DNA from: Scalesia atractyloides
Taxonomy: Eukaryota; Streptophyta; Magnoliopsida; Asterales; Asteraceae
NCBI GenBank assembly: GCA_947069175.1
Contig: CAMTDV010000003.1
Coordinates: 29,972,853-30,036,852 of the forward strand
DNA: 64,000 nucleotides
Reading direction: 5' to 3'
The notes below the pieces were generated by a model. The model searched no databases. It had not been told where the DNA came from and saw nothing but the letters and a program-made list of their open reading frames with translations. Numbering within the stretch: the first letter of the stretch is position 1; each line of letters begins with the position of its first letter. The translations under genes were made by a program, and so were the position numbers. Below, piece by piece: positions 45,911 through 56,144 of the stretch.

Positions 45911-46436
45911 ATTGATATCAGAGCCTGTTGAACATGTTTTCCAGGCTCATATTTGATATCACACTGATTCTCTTTGGTTTTTGCTGAAAAACAAACATTT
46001 CGGATCAACACTCAAGGATTTCGGATCTTCTGTTTGCATTTCGAACAGATTTGGGATCATTTTGCTGCATTTCGTGTAAATCCTTTTCATTTCGGATAGA
46101 ATTCGGATCAGTTGTTTGAATTTTAGATACATTTAAGATAGATTTACGATTGATTTCGGATTAATCTATTGAATTTCAGATAAATTTAACATAATCAACA
46201 TCATCATGCTATCTAGTTAACATATAAGCACATAATCAACACATAATAATTATATTTAGTGTTATTATTAAGGTGAGGTTTAGGGTTTTTGAGTTATATT
46301 TTCTATACTTTCAAGATGATCAAGTTGTACTTCCTTAAACTATACATGGTAAGAAGCTAGAAAATGAAGAGATTTATCTTACAATGGTTGCACAAGATTA
46401 GTACAGATCTAGGAAGAAAATGAAGCTCCAAGAAAG
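45911..46436 (+). other. Copia-4 PBS and leader
   Basis: ATTGATATCAGAGCCTG (45911-45927) is an initiator methionine tRNA-type PBS with one changed base. The rest is AT-rich leader with repeats of TTTCGGAT and no clear gag. Gypsy-4 interrupts it at 46437; sequence after 57277 may be its continuation, but no Copia-4 coding sequence is recognisable there. Confidence 0.6.
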
Positions 46437-46621
46437 TGTAACATTTGTAAAAAAACGGGTTTTCAAAACCCGCTCCGTTTTGTAATCGAATATCAAGTTA
46501 TAAAAGTCACGTTGAATATTTATGATTATTTTGACTTAAAATGATACATAATTAATAAATAAACTAAACTATAAAAATTATATTTGATAAAAAGTTAAAA
46601 CAAAATAAATAAAAAAAATAT

Positions 46622-46700
46622 GTTGCTGCCGGGACTCGAACCCGGGTCAGCTAGAACAACTCCAACGACTTAACACACCCTCACATCACCACTCCGCCAC
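46622..46700 (-). repeat. tRNA-like module, antisense, in Gypsy-4 5' LTR
   Basis: Minus strand begins GTGGCGGAGTGG, has a long variable part, and ends with GGGTTCGAGTCC (B-box type) inside a perfect CCGGG/CCCGG T-stem and a tRNA-like 3' end CAGCAACA. The acceptor arm pairs imperfectly, so it is tRNA-derived rather than a working tRNA. Repeated at 54806-54884. Confidence 0.6.
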
Positions 46701-47543
46701 TTTGTGTTTTCTGTTATCTCTAGGAAACAAATGAGATTTATACACAAACTCGGTTAAACCGGTTGCGCCAACTGAGAAACGGAAATCGGCAATTCAATCG
46801 TCAAATCGCTTATTTATTCGCACATTCGGTTTATAACCGATGCACCGACGATTTTTAATCAAGTCGGAATTGATTGAGCATCAAGTCTCATCATTATCGG
46901 TTTTTATAACCAAAAAGTAATCAAGTTCAGATTACTTCAACTCAAGACCACTCTCGCGACTCAGAAATATCATACCAGCATCGCATTTCACTTTCCTCAC
47001 ATTTTCAGACCATCAGAACGCTTAAATCAGCTTGCCGGAATTTTCTGCAAATTTCGCCGGAAAACCGTATTCATCCTCAAATGGTAAATCTTTCAATATC
47101 ATTGCAGTTCAACAATTGTTAGGCTATTTCTAACTTAAACCTCTCAACTGAAATCGAATTCAGGCACTGTATTCAACTAATTCCAGTTCGCCGGAAATCT
47201 CCTGAAAATCTTTATTTCTGTCTGTGAAACGGTAAGGACCTTCAATCCCGCTGTTAACGTTTCTTATCACTTCAATTCCACGATTGACTAATCAAAACAG
47301 TTAATTGTCTTGTTCAGTTGAAGAGCAAAAAAACAGAGCCGACGCAATTACCGGAAATTCTGTGATATATCATTCCTACGGTATGTTACTTCCAACACCG
47401 TTTCTGTCATTTTATTTTAACCTTAAGAATGTTTGATAATCGTAAAAACAAGAATTGGATCAGTGATTCAGTCGACGGAAATATTGAATGAAGAAGACGA
47501 TGTTAATTAAGTTATAAGTTTATTTAAAACCAGTAAAATGAAC

Positions 47544-47622
47544 GGGTTAGACACACAGTCCAGCGGTGGACTGTGTGCAAAACATATACGCATGTCCCGA
47601 GTTCGATCCCTGCTACACGCAC
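47544..47622 (+). repeat. tRNA-like module 1 in Gypsy-4 5' LTR
   Basis: Starts GGGTTAGACACACAGTCCAG and has a degenerate A-box region and GAGTTCGATCCC (B-box type). First of three units about 170 bases apart. The 3' LTR copy is at 55729-55807. Confidence 0.5.
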
Positions 47623-47712
47623 TCCTTATGTAATAAAATGCCTTTTTGTTTAAAAACTAAACCGGGTTAACTAAGTTAGATATTAAGTATAATAAAAACC
47701 GAGATAATAACC

Positions 47713-47792
47713 AGGTTAGACACACAGTCCAGCGGTGGACTGTGTGCAACACTAAGTCACACGTCGTGAGTTCGAAACCCGTCACTGGCACC
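47713..47792 (+). repeat. tRNA-like module 2 in Gypsy-4 5' LTR
   Basis: Starts AGGTTAGACACACAGTCCAG and shares its first 35 bases with module 1; B-box type GAGTTCGAAACC. The 3' LTR copy is at 55898-55977. Confidence 0.5.
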
Positions 47793-47882
47793 GGTTCGTT
47801 GAATTAAAAGGTTTTTGAAATTAAAAGAATTTTGGTTAAAACCGAATTAGTATATAAATATAATTAAACACAAGATTATTTC

Positions 47883-47960
47883 GGGTTAGACACGTAGCTC
47901 AGTTGGTAGAGCTGCGTGCACGCGTACGGGAGGTCTCGGGTTCGAGCCTCACCCGGCGCA
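47883..47960 (+). repeat. tRNA-like module 3 (best preserved) in Gypsy-4 5' LTR
   Basis: TAGCTCAGTTGG (47895-47906) fits the pol III A box, and GGTTCGAGCC (47939-47948) fits the B box. The D-arm GCTC/GAGC pairs and the module ends GGCGCA. Acceptor and T-stem pair poorly, so it is not a normal tRNA gene. Sequence style is closest to an elongator tRNA such as lysine. The 3' LTR copy is at 56067-56144. Confidence 0.6.
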
Positions 47961-47981
47961 AACTATGTCACTGACCGAACC

Positions 47982-48011
47982 GGTCAACAAGTCAACAGGT
48001 CAACGGTCAAC
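47982..48011 (+). repeat. GGTCAAC array in Gypsy-4 5' LTR
   Basis: Four GTCAAC motifs, the last two as tandem GGTCAAC units. The reverse complement contains TTGACC, a W-box-type core. The 3' LTR (56166-56209) has two extra tandem units. Confidence 0.7.
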
Positions 48012-48531
48012 GCAAAATAAACAATTATTTTTTATATTTTTATTTATTTAATTTAATTTAAAAATCAATTAAAAATACTTAAAAATAACATTTTTAAAGA
48101 TAGAAAATAGCCTTAAACTCACAAAAAATATATCTAAAAATTTCATTTAAAATCCTTAATAAAATCCACTCATTTAATATATTTTCCGTTAATATTTAGG
48201 TTAGTATTTCTCGTTGTTCCGCTCATCTAATTCGTGCGCATCTCACCATCTCCAATCCAACGCACCCAATGTGACTGAATCTTTACAAATTCCCCGTTTT
48301 AATCACGTTTTGGGGTGTATCATGTGTCTTGTTATATATATTATAATTAAACCATTGTGCATACATCATATCATGACATGTGTATTCAGTTTGTTTCTGT
48401 TGTGTAGTTATTGTTGGATGCAATTTATTATTTTCAGTACATGCAATTTCATAGGCCGCCGGTCCCCATTACATTATGAGCGTTGAGCATGTTCCCTATT
48501 TCATTATGAGGTTGAACCTGGCGTGCCCACA

Positions 48532-48632
48532 TACGATCGGCTCCGTTTGATTGAGCCTTGATCGCACAGACATTTTCATTTTCAGAACATCCAATACGAT
48601 CGGCTCCGTTTGATTGAGCCTTGATCGCACAG
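48532..48632 (+). repeat. 38-base direct repeats in Gypsy-4 5' LTR
   Basis: Two identical 38-base units (TACGATCGGCTCCGTTTGAT onward) start at 48532 and 48595, a 63-base period. The 3' LTR has the same pair at 56701 and 56764. Confidence 0.85.
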
Positions 48633-49105
48633 TTCATTTATGTTATTTATCGTATGTTGTTGGTATGTTAATGTATGCTATCATATGTTATTGTATGTTA
48701 TAGTTGTGATTGCTATTTGCCACTGCTTGATTATTTACATTTGCTCATTTATGATTATGCACAATTTTTCATTGATAAACTATCAAGTAATTCATTAATA
48801 AATGTTTATCTAATAAGGTTCACTCGCCAACTTATGTTGACCCAAAAACCCCCATTTTTACACATGATACAGGTGAACCAGCAGCAGCTAGGAACACATA
48901 GGATTGGACTAGAAGAATAAAATGAGTTAGAGTTGGGATTGTTATGTTTGGTTTATTTTCTTTGTATTGTATGAACATGTTTGGATATTTGGAAATGTAA
49001 CTTTGACTTTATTAAATATGAAACATATTAGTAAATGTCATGAGCTTTGGTGATAACCCAATTATGCCCCGACTCTTATTCCGCTGCGGGTCGGGTGTGA
49101 CAGAT

Positions 49106-49118
49106 TGGTATCAGAGCC
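49106..49118 (+). other. Primer binding site of Gypsy-4
   Basis: TGGTATCAGAGCC three bases after the 5' LTR is an exact initiator methionine tRNA-type PBS. Confidence 0.9.
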
Positions 49119-49912
49119 ATGACTATAGGGATATAGGATAGGTTATTAGACTCTTAGAGCCTATACTATAGTTGATTAGAAACTTATAAGATTTTTGTGT
49201 GTTACATGCCAAATTTCATGATGTTTATATGTTTTATGTTAAATGTTACATTCAATATTATGCAAGCATGTTCATAAGTATGTATTATCATATAATGCCT
49301 ATCATGAATCATATACTCATAACATATCACATCCATGAAAGCACACACCACATCATGATTGTTTTTACAATGATTTTTGTGTTTTCAAATCTCATCAAAG
49401 TGAGTTCTCATGACGGGCATGTAGTAACTGGAAGGGTACCAGTACCGGTAGTCGAAACATCCTGTCTAGGCTGGCATTCGTATAAATCGAAAATAAAGGA
49501 CCAGTTTGCCTACCTGGGGACTAACGATGAGAATACGAAGTACCTATTAGGCCAAAGCATGCTATACCAAACGTCGTGTGAGCTAACCCCACTTTGAGTT
49601 GTCATTGTGTCTACACCTGGACACGTTCCGACCAAACATCTCATGAACATATTTTGTGGTTTGCATTCGGGTGATGCGAGTGTTAAATTGCCAATACTAA
49701 TGTGAATCCTACCAAGCCAATAGCCATGGGGGCCCACATGACTATATAGGTGAAGGTATGGGAGACATTTGAGGCCCAACATGAGCAAACCCAAGACATC
49801 CTATGGATATAGTTGCATTATCGATATTTATGTTATTTTCATTTTCTTAAAGACACATGACACCTAAAAAGACACCATAAACTCACAATCTTCTCATTGT
49901 ATGATCCTGTAG
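49119..49912 (+). other. Gypsy-4 gag leader
   Basis: About 790 bases without a supported gene; a 132-codon open stretch at 49199-49597 has repetitive Met/His/Tyr composition and looks like chance. The gag start follows GTAGATGTCG at 49913. Confidence 0.6.
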
Positions 49913-52900
49913 ATGTCGTCTAGACAGCAACGAAGGGGTAAAAGATCAGGAAGATCTCAGGAACGTTTGGCCACTCAGATCGCGAAACAAATGGCCACGA
50001 TACTGCCTGACATTGTGGTCCGAGTACAACAAGCCCTCGCTACAAATCCTACTAACCCTCCCCAACAACATGACCAGAACATCGACAACCCTCCTACCAG
50101 CAAGTGTTCATACAAACATTTCAAGTCTTGTGATCCTCCTAAATTTGAAGGGACCGAGGGTGTCACTGCTCTCCTACATTGGTTCGAGGAGATGGAAAAT
50201 ACCTTTCTAAACTACGATTGTCCTGAGGATCGCAAGGTTCGATACGCCACCGGGAGACTATTTGGGGTAGCTCTCACTTGGTGGAATACTGAGAAAGGGA
50301 AGAGGGGAACTGAAGATGCAATGGCCTTAACTTGGGAGGAGTTAAGGGAAATCATGACTAGGCATTTCTGTCCTAGGAGTGAAATTAAAAAGTTGGAGGA
50401 TGAATTTCATGCTCTAAAGCAGAAGGAGGGAGACCATACCACTTATAACAAGAGGTTCTTGGAGTTGAACCAAATGGTTCCAAATTTACTCACCCCAACT
50501 TATCGTCTGATTGAGCATTATATTCGAGGACTTCCCTCGAAAATCCAAGATTCAGTTCTCAGCGTTTCACCAGTAACACTTGAAGCTGCTATAGAGCTAG
50601 CAACTGAACTGACCAAGAACCGAATTCGTAACGGGAAGTTCAAAGAAGAGAAAAAGAAAGCCCCTGTTGAGGGTCAAACTTCAAACCATCCCATCTCTTC
50701 CTCTAAGTTTGCTAAAAAGAGGAAGCGCAACACCAGAAATTTTGCAGTTACTCAAACCAACTCCCCTATTCCTGCTGCACCCATTACCCAAGTCACTCCT
50801 TCACTCGCACCATACAGAAGACCTTACACTGGCCCGCTACCAAAATGCAATCGTTGCCAATATCACCATTCCCCTGATCATCCCTGCCAATATTGCACCG
50901 GCTGCGGTCACGCAGGTCATACTGTTCAAACCTGCCGCATGCCTCAACGAACGAACCGCCACCAACCTTTAACCCAAACCCACCAACAAATAATGGGCCA
51001 AGCCCAACAACCCCTACTACTACCACCCACCCAACATTTAGCCCAAACATATTACCAGCCCAATTATCCTATGGGTCAACCAATGCGGGCTTGCTACAAT
51101 TGCGGTGACCCGAGCCATTTTAGAAACACTTGTCCAAGGTTGGTTAATATTATTCATGCTCAGGCCCAAGCCAACCCGGTGAATCAAGCAAACCAAGCTC
51201 CTCCACCTGCAAGAGGGAGAGCTTTCAATATCAACGCTAACCAGGCCAGAGCTGACGGCAACGTGGTTAACGGTACATTCCTTATAAATGGTAGATATGC
51301 ATCTATGTTATTTGATACTGGTGCGGATAGAAGTTTTGTGTCTTTAGAATTTGAACCTATCTTAAACAAAAATCGGGATAAGCTCACGGAATCCATAACG
51401 GTAGAAGTTGCGGACGGGAAACCAGTTTCATTAAACTCTATTATACGCAACTGTACACTCACCTTAAATGACCACGATTTCTCAGTCGACCTTATTCCTA
51501 TGAAGCTGGGAAGTTTTGATATCATAATCGGTATGGATTGGCTCAGTCAACATCAGGCAGAAGTTGTATGTCGTGAAAAATTTATTCGTATTCCTCTTTC
51601 AAACGGACAGACTCTTCGAATCATTGGAGAAACCTCGTCGAATGGGCTCAGCTTAATGTCTTGTCTTCAAGCTCAAAAATATCTTCGCAAGAATTATGTC
51701 GCGTTTTTAGCTCATATCATCAAAAAGGGAACCATGGAGAAGAAACTTGAAGACATTCCTGTAGTAAAAGACTTCCCACAAGTTTTTCCTGACGACATTT
51801 CAGGACTTCCTCCAGTTAGAGACGTCGAATTCCGTATTGATCTTATACCTGGTGCTACACCAGTTGCAAAGTCTCCTTATAGGTTTGCCCCCTCTGAAAT
51901 GCAAGAGCTAGCCAGTCAATTACAAGAGTTGACTGACAAGGGATTCATACGTCCTAGCTCGTCGCCTTGGGGTGCACCTGTTCTTTTTGTAAATAAGAAA
52001 GATGGATCGTTTCGTATGTGCATCGACTACAGAGAGCTCAACAAGTTAACAATCAAGAATCGCTATCCTTTACCTCGCATTGATGATCTTCTTGACCAAC
52101 TACAAGGTGCCAGCTGCTTTTCAAAAATCGACCTTCGATCTGGCTATCATCAACTTAGAGTGCATGAAGAAGACGTCCCTAAGACTGCTTTTCGAACTCG
52201 TTATGGCCACTATGAATTCATGGTTATGCCATTTGGTTTAACCAACGCACCAGCTGTCTTCATGGACCTAATGAACAGAGTCTGCAAACCTTATCTTGAT
52301 CGATTTGTTATAGTCTTCATCGACGATATTCTTATTTATTCAAAATCTAAATCTGATCATGAGCGGCATCTTCGACTCATCCTTGCACTTCTAGAAGAGG
52401 AAAAGCTTTATGCCAAATTCTCCAAATATGAATTCTGGTTAAAAGAGGTGCAATTCCTCGGGCATGTAGTCAATGACAAGGGAATACATGTCGACCCTTC
52501 AAAAATCAAAGCGGTACAAGAATGGCAAGCTCCACGTACACCAACTGAAGTAAGATCTTTCCTTGGTCTAGCTGGCTATTATCGTCGGTTCATTTCAAAT
52601 TACTCTCGCATTGCTGTACCACTCACGGCTTTAACTCATAAGGGAAAACCTTTCATATGGGGACCCAAGCAAGAAGAAGCCTTTCAAACTCTTAAACAAA
52701 AACTTTGTGATGCACCAATCCTCACTCTTCCTGAAGGTTGTGATGATTTTGTAGTCTATTGCGACGCGTCAGGGCAAGGATTGGGCTGCGTTCTAATGCA
52801 AAGAGGAAAAGTTATAGCTTATGCTTCGAGACAACTCAAGACACGTGAAAAGAACTACACCACTCATGAACTAGAACCTGGAGCCGTTGTGTTCGCTCTT

Positions 52901-53305
52901 AAGATATGGAGACATTATCTCTATGGTACTAAGTGTGAAATATACACTGACCACAAGAGTCTTCAACATATCTTCAATCAAAAGGAGTTAAACATGAGGC
53001 AACGAAGATGGGTCGAACTTCTAAATGACTACGACTGTGAAATTAGATACCACCCTGGTAAAGCAAATGTGGTGGCTGATGCACTTAGTCGAAAGGGTTA
53101 TGCGAACTCCATTCCTCTTCTATGTTCGCAAATTATAATTGACATTAAAGATCAAATTCGAGAAGCCCAACACGATTCAATAACGGAAGAAGATGTACGA
53201 AAGGAGATGTCCTGTGGAGCTGAGTTAAAAATTGAAACTAAATCTGACGGTATTCGGTACTACCTAGATCGTATCTGGATTCCTAACCACAACAATCTTC
53301 GTTAA
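49913..53305 (+). CDS. gag-pol: Gypsy-4 Gag-Pol: gag, protease, RT, RNase H, start of integrase
   Basis: 1130 residues in one frame. Capsid-type gag domain about residues 74-236 (PPKFEGTEGVTALLHWFEEM to LEAAIELATELTKN), a Lys-rich linker, a Cys/His-rich segment about 305-340, and a CCHC knuckle CYNCGDPSHFRNTC at 394-407. Protease DTGA is at residue 468 with IIGMDWLS near 540. RT holds CIDYRELNK near 703 and catalytic FIDD near 803-806. RNase H has CDAS near 950 and VVADALSR near 1055. Gag and pol are one ORF, as in this branch. The frame stops at TAA 53303-53305, inside the region just before the integrase zinc finger; sequence continues in the same frame from 53306, so the stop is a nonsense mutation, not the natural end. 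Particle formation and cDNA synthesis are the family roles; all motifs checked are intact. Confidence 0.95.
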   Translation: MSSRQQRRGKRSGRSQERLATQIAKQMATILPDIVVRVQQALATNPTNPPQQHDQNIDNPPTSKCSYKHFKSCDPPKFEGTEGVTALLHWFEEMENTFLNYDCPEDRKVRYATGRLFGVALTWWNTEKGKRGTEDAMALTWEELREIMTRHFCPRSEIKKLEDEFHALKQKEGDHTTYNKRFLELNQMVPNLLTPTYRLIEHYIRGLPSKIQDSVLSVSPVTLEAAIELATELTKNRIRNGKFKEEKKKAPVEGQTSNHPISSSKFAKKRKRNTRNFAVTQTNSPIPAAPITQVTPSLAPYRRPYTGPLPKCNRCQYHHSPDHPCQYCTGCGHAGHTVQTCRMPQRTNRHQPLTQTHQQIMGQAQQPLLLPPTQHLAQTYYQPNYPMGQPMRACYNCGDPSHFRNTCPRLVNIIHAQAQANPVNQANQAPPPARGRAFNINANQARADGNVVNGTFLINGRYASMLFDTGADRSFVSLEFEPILNKNRDKLTESITVEVADGKPVSLNSIIRNCTLTLNDHDFSVDLIPMKLGSFDIIIGMDWLSQHQAEVVCREKFIRIPLSNGQTLRIIGETSSNGLSLMSCLQAQKYLRKNYVAFLAHIIKKGTMEKKLEDIPVVKDFPQVFPDDISGLPPVRDVEFRIDLIPGATPVAKSPYRFAPSEMQELASQLQELTDKGFIRPSSSPWGAPVLFVNKKDGSFRMCIDYRELNKLTIKNRYPLPRIDDLLDQLQGASCFSKIDLRSGYHQLRVHEEDVPKTAFRTRYGHYEFMVMPFGLTNAPAVFMDLMNRVCKPYLDRFVIVFIDDILIYSKSKSDHERHLRLILALLEEEKLYAKFSKYEFWLKEVQFLGHVVNDKGIHVDPSKIKAVQEWQAPRTPTEVRSFLGLAGYYRRFISNYSRIAVPLTALTHKGKPFIWGPKQEEAFQTLKQKLCDAPILTLPEGCDDFVVYCDASGQGLGCVLMQRGKVIAYASRQLKTREKNYTTHELEPGAVVFALKIWRHYLYGTKCEIYTDHKSLQHIFNQKELNMRQRRWVELLNDYDCEIRYHPGKANVVADALSRKGYANSIPLLCSQIIIDIKDQIREAQHDSITEEDVRKEMSCGAELKIETKSDGIRYYLDRIWIPNHNNLR

Positions 53306-54586
53306 ATTCTTATGAATGAAGCTCACAAAACGCGATATTCTATACACCCAGGAGCCGATAAGATGTATCAAGACCTACGATACACCTATTGGTGGCCTGG
53401 AATGAAGAAGGATATTGCCGTTTTTGTTTCCAAGTGCCTTACATGTTCCAAGGTGAAGGCTGAACACCAAAGACCCTCAGGACTTCTAGTCCAACCGGAA
53501 ATACCTGTATGGAAGTGGGAAAATATAACCATGGATTTCATTACCTGGTTACCTCGCACTTCTGGTGGGTATGACACTATATGGGTAATTATAGACCGAC
53601 TTACAAAATCAGCTTACTTTATTCCTATCCGCGAAGATTTCAAGAACGAAAAGCTTGCTCGTATTTATATCAACGAAATCGTAAGCCGACATGGGGTACC
53701 GTTAAGCATTATTTCTGATCGTGATGGTCGTTTCACTTCACGAACATGGCAGGCAGTACAATCCGCTATGCGTACGCGATTAGATCTTAGTACCGCCTAT
53801 CATCCTCAAACTGATGGACAGTCTGAGCGCACCATTCAAACTCTTGAAGATATGCTTCGAGCATGTGTCATAGACTTCAAGGGAAATTGGGACGCCCACC
53901 TACCATTAGTTGAATTTTCGTACAACAACAGCTATCATTCAAGCATCGGCATGGCACCTTTTGAAGCCTTATATGGTCGTAAGTGCCGATCTCCTGTATG
54001 TTGGCACGAAATTGGGGAAGCTCAAATTACTGGTCCAGAATTGATCCAAGAAACCACAGACAAGATCCATCAAATTCGAAACAATCTTCTAGCGGCTCAA
54101 AGTCGTCAAAAGAGTTATGCAGATAAACGACGGAAGCCCTTAGAGTTTAACATTGGTGATCATGTACTTTTAAAAGTATCACCGTGGAAGGGAGTAGTTC
54201 GTTTTGGTCAAAAGGGCAAGCTAGCACCATGCTACGTAGGACCTTTCAAGATACTCAAAAGAGTAGGACCTGTAGCATACAAGCTTGACCTACCAGAAGA
54301 ACTCAACAGGATTCATCCCACATTCCACGTGTCGAACTTGAAGAAGTGCCTCGCTGATGAGAACCTCCATATTCCGCTGGAAGATATTCAAATTGATGAA
54401 TCTATGCATTTCATTGAAAGACCTATAGAGATCATGGACTTCGGAGAGAAACGTCTACGAAGAAGTCGCATTCCAATTGTTAGGGTACGCTGGGAGTCGA
54501 AACGGGGACATGAGTTTACTTGGGAACGTGAAGACTTAATGCGCGAAAAATACCCACATCTTTTTCCTACTACTTCAACTACTTAA
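53306..54586 (+). CDS. pol: Gypsy-4 integrase and chromodomain-like tail
   Basis: Same frame as the upstream Gag-Pol, separated only by the nonsense codon; an internal ATG at 53312 is probably not a real start. A zinc-binding HHCC region is visible (HKTRYSIHPG to CLTCSKVK), then catalytic D in MDF (53534), D in SDRD (53717) and E in SER (53825). After the core come the AFEALYGRKCRSPVCW and GPEL segments, a basic region, and a chromodomain-like end with RRSRIPIVRVRWESKRG and EFTWERED, ending at TAA about 20 bases before the PPT region. The family integrates cDNA in the nucleus and the tail is thought to guide targeting to chromatin. No catalytic residue is missing. Confidence 0.93.
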   Translation: MLMNEAHKTRYSIHPGADKMYQDLRYTYWWPGMKKDIAVFVSKCLTCSKVKAEHQRPSGLLVQPEIPVWKWENITMDFITWLPRTSGGYDTIWVIIDRLTKSAYFIPIREDFKNEKLARIYINEIVSRHGVPLSIISDRDGRFTSRTWQAVQSAMRTRLDLSTAYHPQTDGQSERTIQTLEDMLRACVIDFKGNWDAHLPLVEFSYNNSYHSSIGMAPFEALYGRKCRSPVCWHEIGEAQITGPELIQETTDKIHQIRNNLLAAQSRQKSYADKRRKPLEFNIGDHVLLKVSPWKGVVRFGQKGKLAPCYVGPFKILKRVGPVAYKLDLPEELNRIHPTFHVSNLKKCLADENLHIPLEDIQIDESMHFIERPIEIMDFGEKRLRRSRIPIVRVRWESKRGHEFTWEREDLMREKYPHLFPTTSTT

Positions 54587-54605
54587 ATTTCGGGACGAAA
54601 TTCCT

Positions 54606-54620
54606 AAAAGTAGGGGATAC
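54606..54620 (+). other. Polypurine tract of Gypsy-4
   Basis: AAAAGTAGGGGATAC immediately before the 3' LTR. It is preceded by GGGACGAAATTC, the same block seen before the Gypsy-1 LTR. Confidence 0.8.
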
Positions 54621-54805
54621 TATAACATTTGTAAAAAAACGTGTTTTCAAAACCCGCTCCGTTTTGTAATCGAATATCAAGTTATAAAAGTCACGTTGAA
54701 TATTTATGATTATTTTGACTTAAAATGATACATAATTAATAAATAAACTAAACTAAAAAAATTATATTTGATAAAAAGTTAAAACAAAATAAATAAAAAA
54801 AATAT

Positions 54806-54884
54806 GTTGCTGTCGGGACTCGAACCCGGGTCAGCCAGAACAACTCCAATGACTTAACACACCCTCACATCACCACTCCGCCAC
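54806..54884 (-). repeat. tRNA-like module, antisense, in Gypsy-4 3' LTR
   Basis: Same as 46622-46700 with a few base changes; the T-stem CCGGG/CCCGA now carries one mismatch caused by a C-to-T change at the outer edge. Confidence 0.55.
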
Positions 54885-55728
54885 TTTGTGTTTTCTGTTA
54901 TCTCTAGGAAACAAATGAGATTTATACACAAACTCGGTTAAACCGGTTGCGCCAACTGAGAAACGGAAATCGGCAAATCAATCGTCAAATCGCTTATTTA
55001 CTCGAACATTCGGTTTATAACCGATGCACCGACGATTTTTAATCAAGTCGGAATTGATTGAGCATCAAGTCTCATCATTATCGGTTTTTATAACCGAAAA
55101 GTAATCAAGTTCAGATTACTTCAACTCAAGACCACTCTCGCGACTCAGAAATATCATACCAGCATCCCATTTCACTTTCGTCACATTTTCAGACCATCAG
55201 AACGCTTAAATCAGCTCGCCGGAATTTTCTGCAAATTTCACCGGAAAACCGTATTCATCCTCAAACGGCAAATCTTTCAATATCATTGCAATTCAACAAT
55301 TGTTAGGCTATTTCTAACTTAAACCTCTCAATTGAAATCGAATTCAGGCGTTGTGTTCAACTAATTCCAGTTCGCCGGAAATCTCCTGAAAATCTTTATT
55401 TCTGTCTGTGAAACGGTAAGGACCTTCAATCCCGCTTTTAACGTTTGTTTATCACTTCAATTCCACGATTGACTAATCAAAACAGTTAATTGTCTTGTTC
55501 AGTTGAAGAGCATAAAAACAGAGCCGACGCAATTGCCGGAAATTCTGTGATATATCATTCCTACGGTATGTTACTTCCAACACCGTTTCTGTCATTTTAT
55601 TTTAACCTTAAGAATGTTTGATAATCGTAAAAACATGAAATGGATTAGTGATTCAGTCGACGGAAATATTGAATGAAGAAGACGATGTTAATTAAGTTAT
55701 AAGTTTATTTAAAACCAGTAAAATGAAC

Positions 55729-56144
55729 GGGTTAGATACACAGTCCAGCGGTGGACTGTGTGCAAAACATATACGCATGTCCGGAGTTCGATCCCTGCTA
55801 CACGCACTCCTTATGTAATAAAATGCCTTTTTGTTTAAAAACTACACCGGGTTAACTCAGTTAGATATTAAGTATAATAAAAACCGAGATAATAACCAGG
55901 TTAGACACACAGTCCAGCGGTGGACTGTGTGCAACACTAAGTCACACGTCGCGAGTTCGAAACCCGTCACTGGCACCGGTTCGTTGAATTAAAATGTTTT
56001 TGAAATTAAAAGAATTTTGGTTAAACCGAATTAGTATATAAATATAATCAAAAACAAGATTATTTCGGGTTAGACACGTAGCTCAGTTGGTAGAGCTGCG
56101 TTCACGCGTATGGGAGGTTTCGGGTTCGAGCCTCACCCGGCGCA
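55729..56144 (+). repeat. Three tRNA-like modules in Gypsy-4 3' LTR
   Basis: Modules start at 55729, 55898 and 56067, spaced 169 bases, matching the 5' LTR set. Module 3 keeps the exact A-box-type TAGCTCAGTTGG and B-box-type GGTTCGAGCC. Confidence 0.55.

Larger units (their letters stand above)
46437..49102 (+). repeat. Gypsy-4 5' LTR
   Basis: Begins TGTAACATTTG and ends GGTCGGGTGTGACA. It contains one antisense and three sense tRNA-like modules, a GGTCAAC array and two 38-base repeats (48532-48569 and 48595-48632). A duplication of about 30 bases near 48470-48505 is absent from the 3' LTR. ORFs inside are shared with the 3' LTR and look like chance. Confidence 0.94.

Noticed and set aside
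47883..47960. Genuine tRNA gene
   Set aside because: A and B boxes are good but acceptor and T stems do not pair, and no normal anticodon arm forms.
48214..48486. ORF of 90 codons repeated in both Gypsy-4 LTRs (also 56412-56606)
   Set aside because: It lies wholly inside the LTR, and the 3' LTR copy is broken by an indel; composition is not protein-like.
48675..48920. 81-codon ORF kept almost identical in both Gypsy-4 LTRs (56844-57089)
   Set aside because: Identity is explained by recent LTR duplication, and it overlaps the LTR end region; no known domain.
49199..49597. 132-codon ORF in the Gypsy-4 leader
   Set aside because: Repetitive Met/His/Tyr composition and absence from the other Gypsy elements suggest chance.
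51184..51525. 113-codon minus-strand ORF
   Set aside because: Shadow of the Gypsy-4 protease region in the sense frame.
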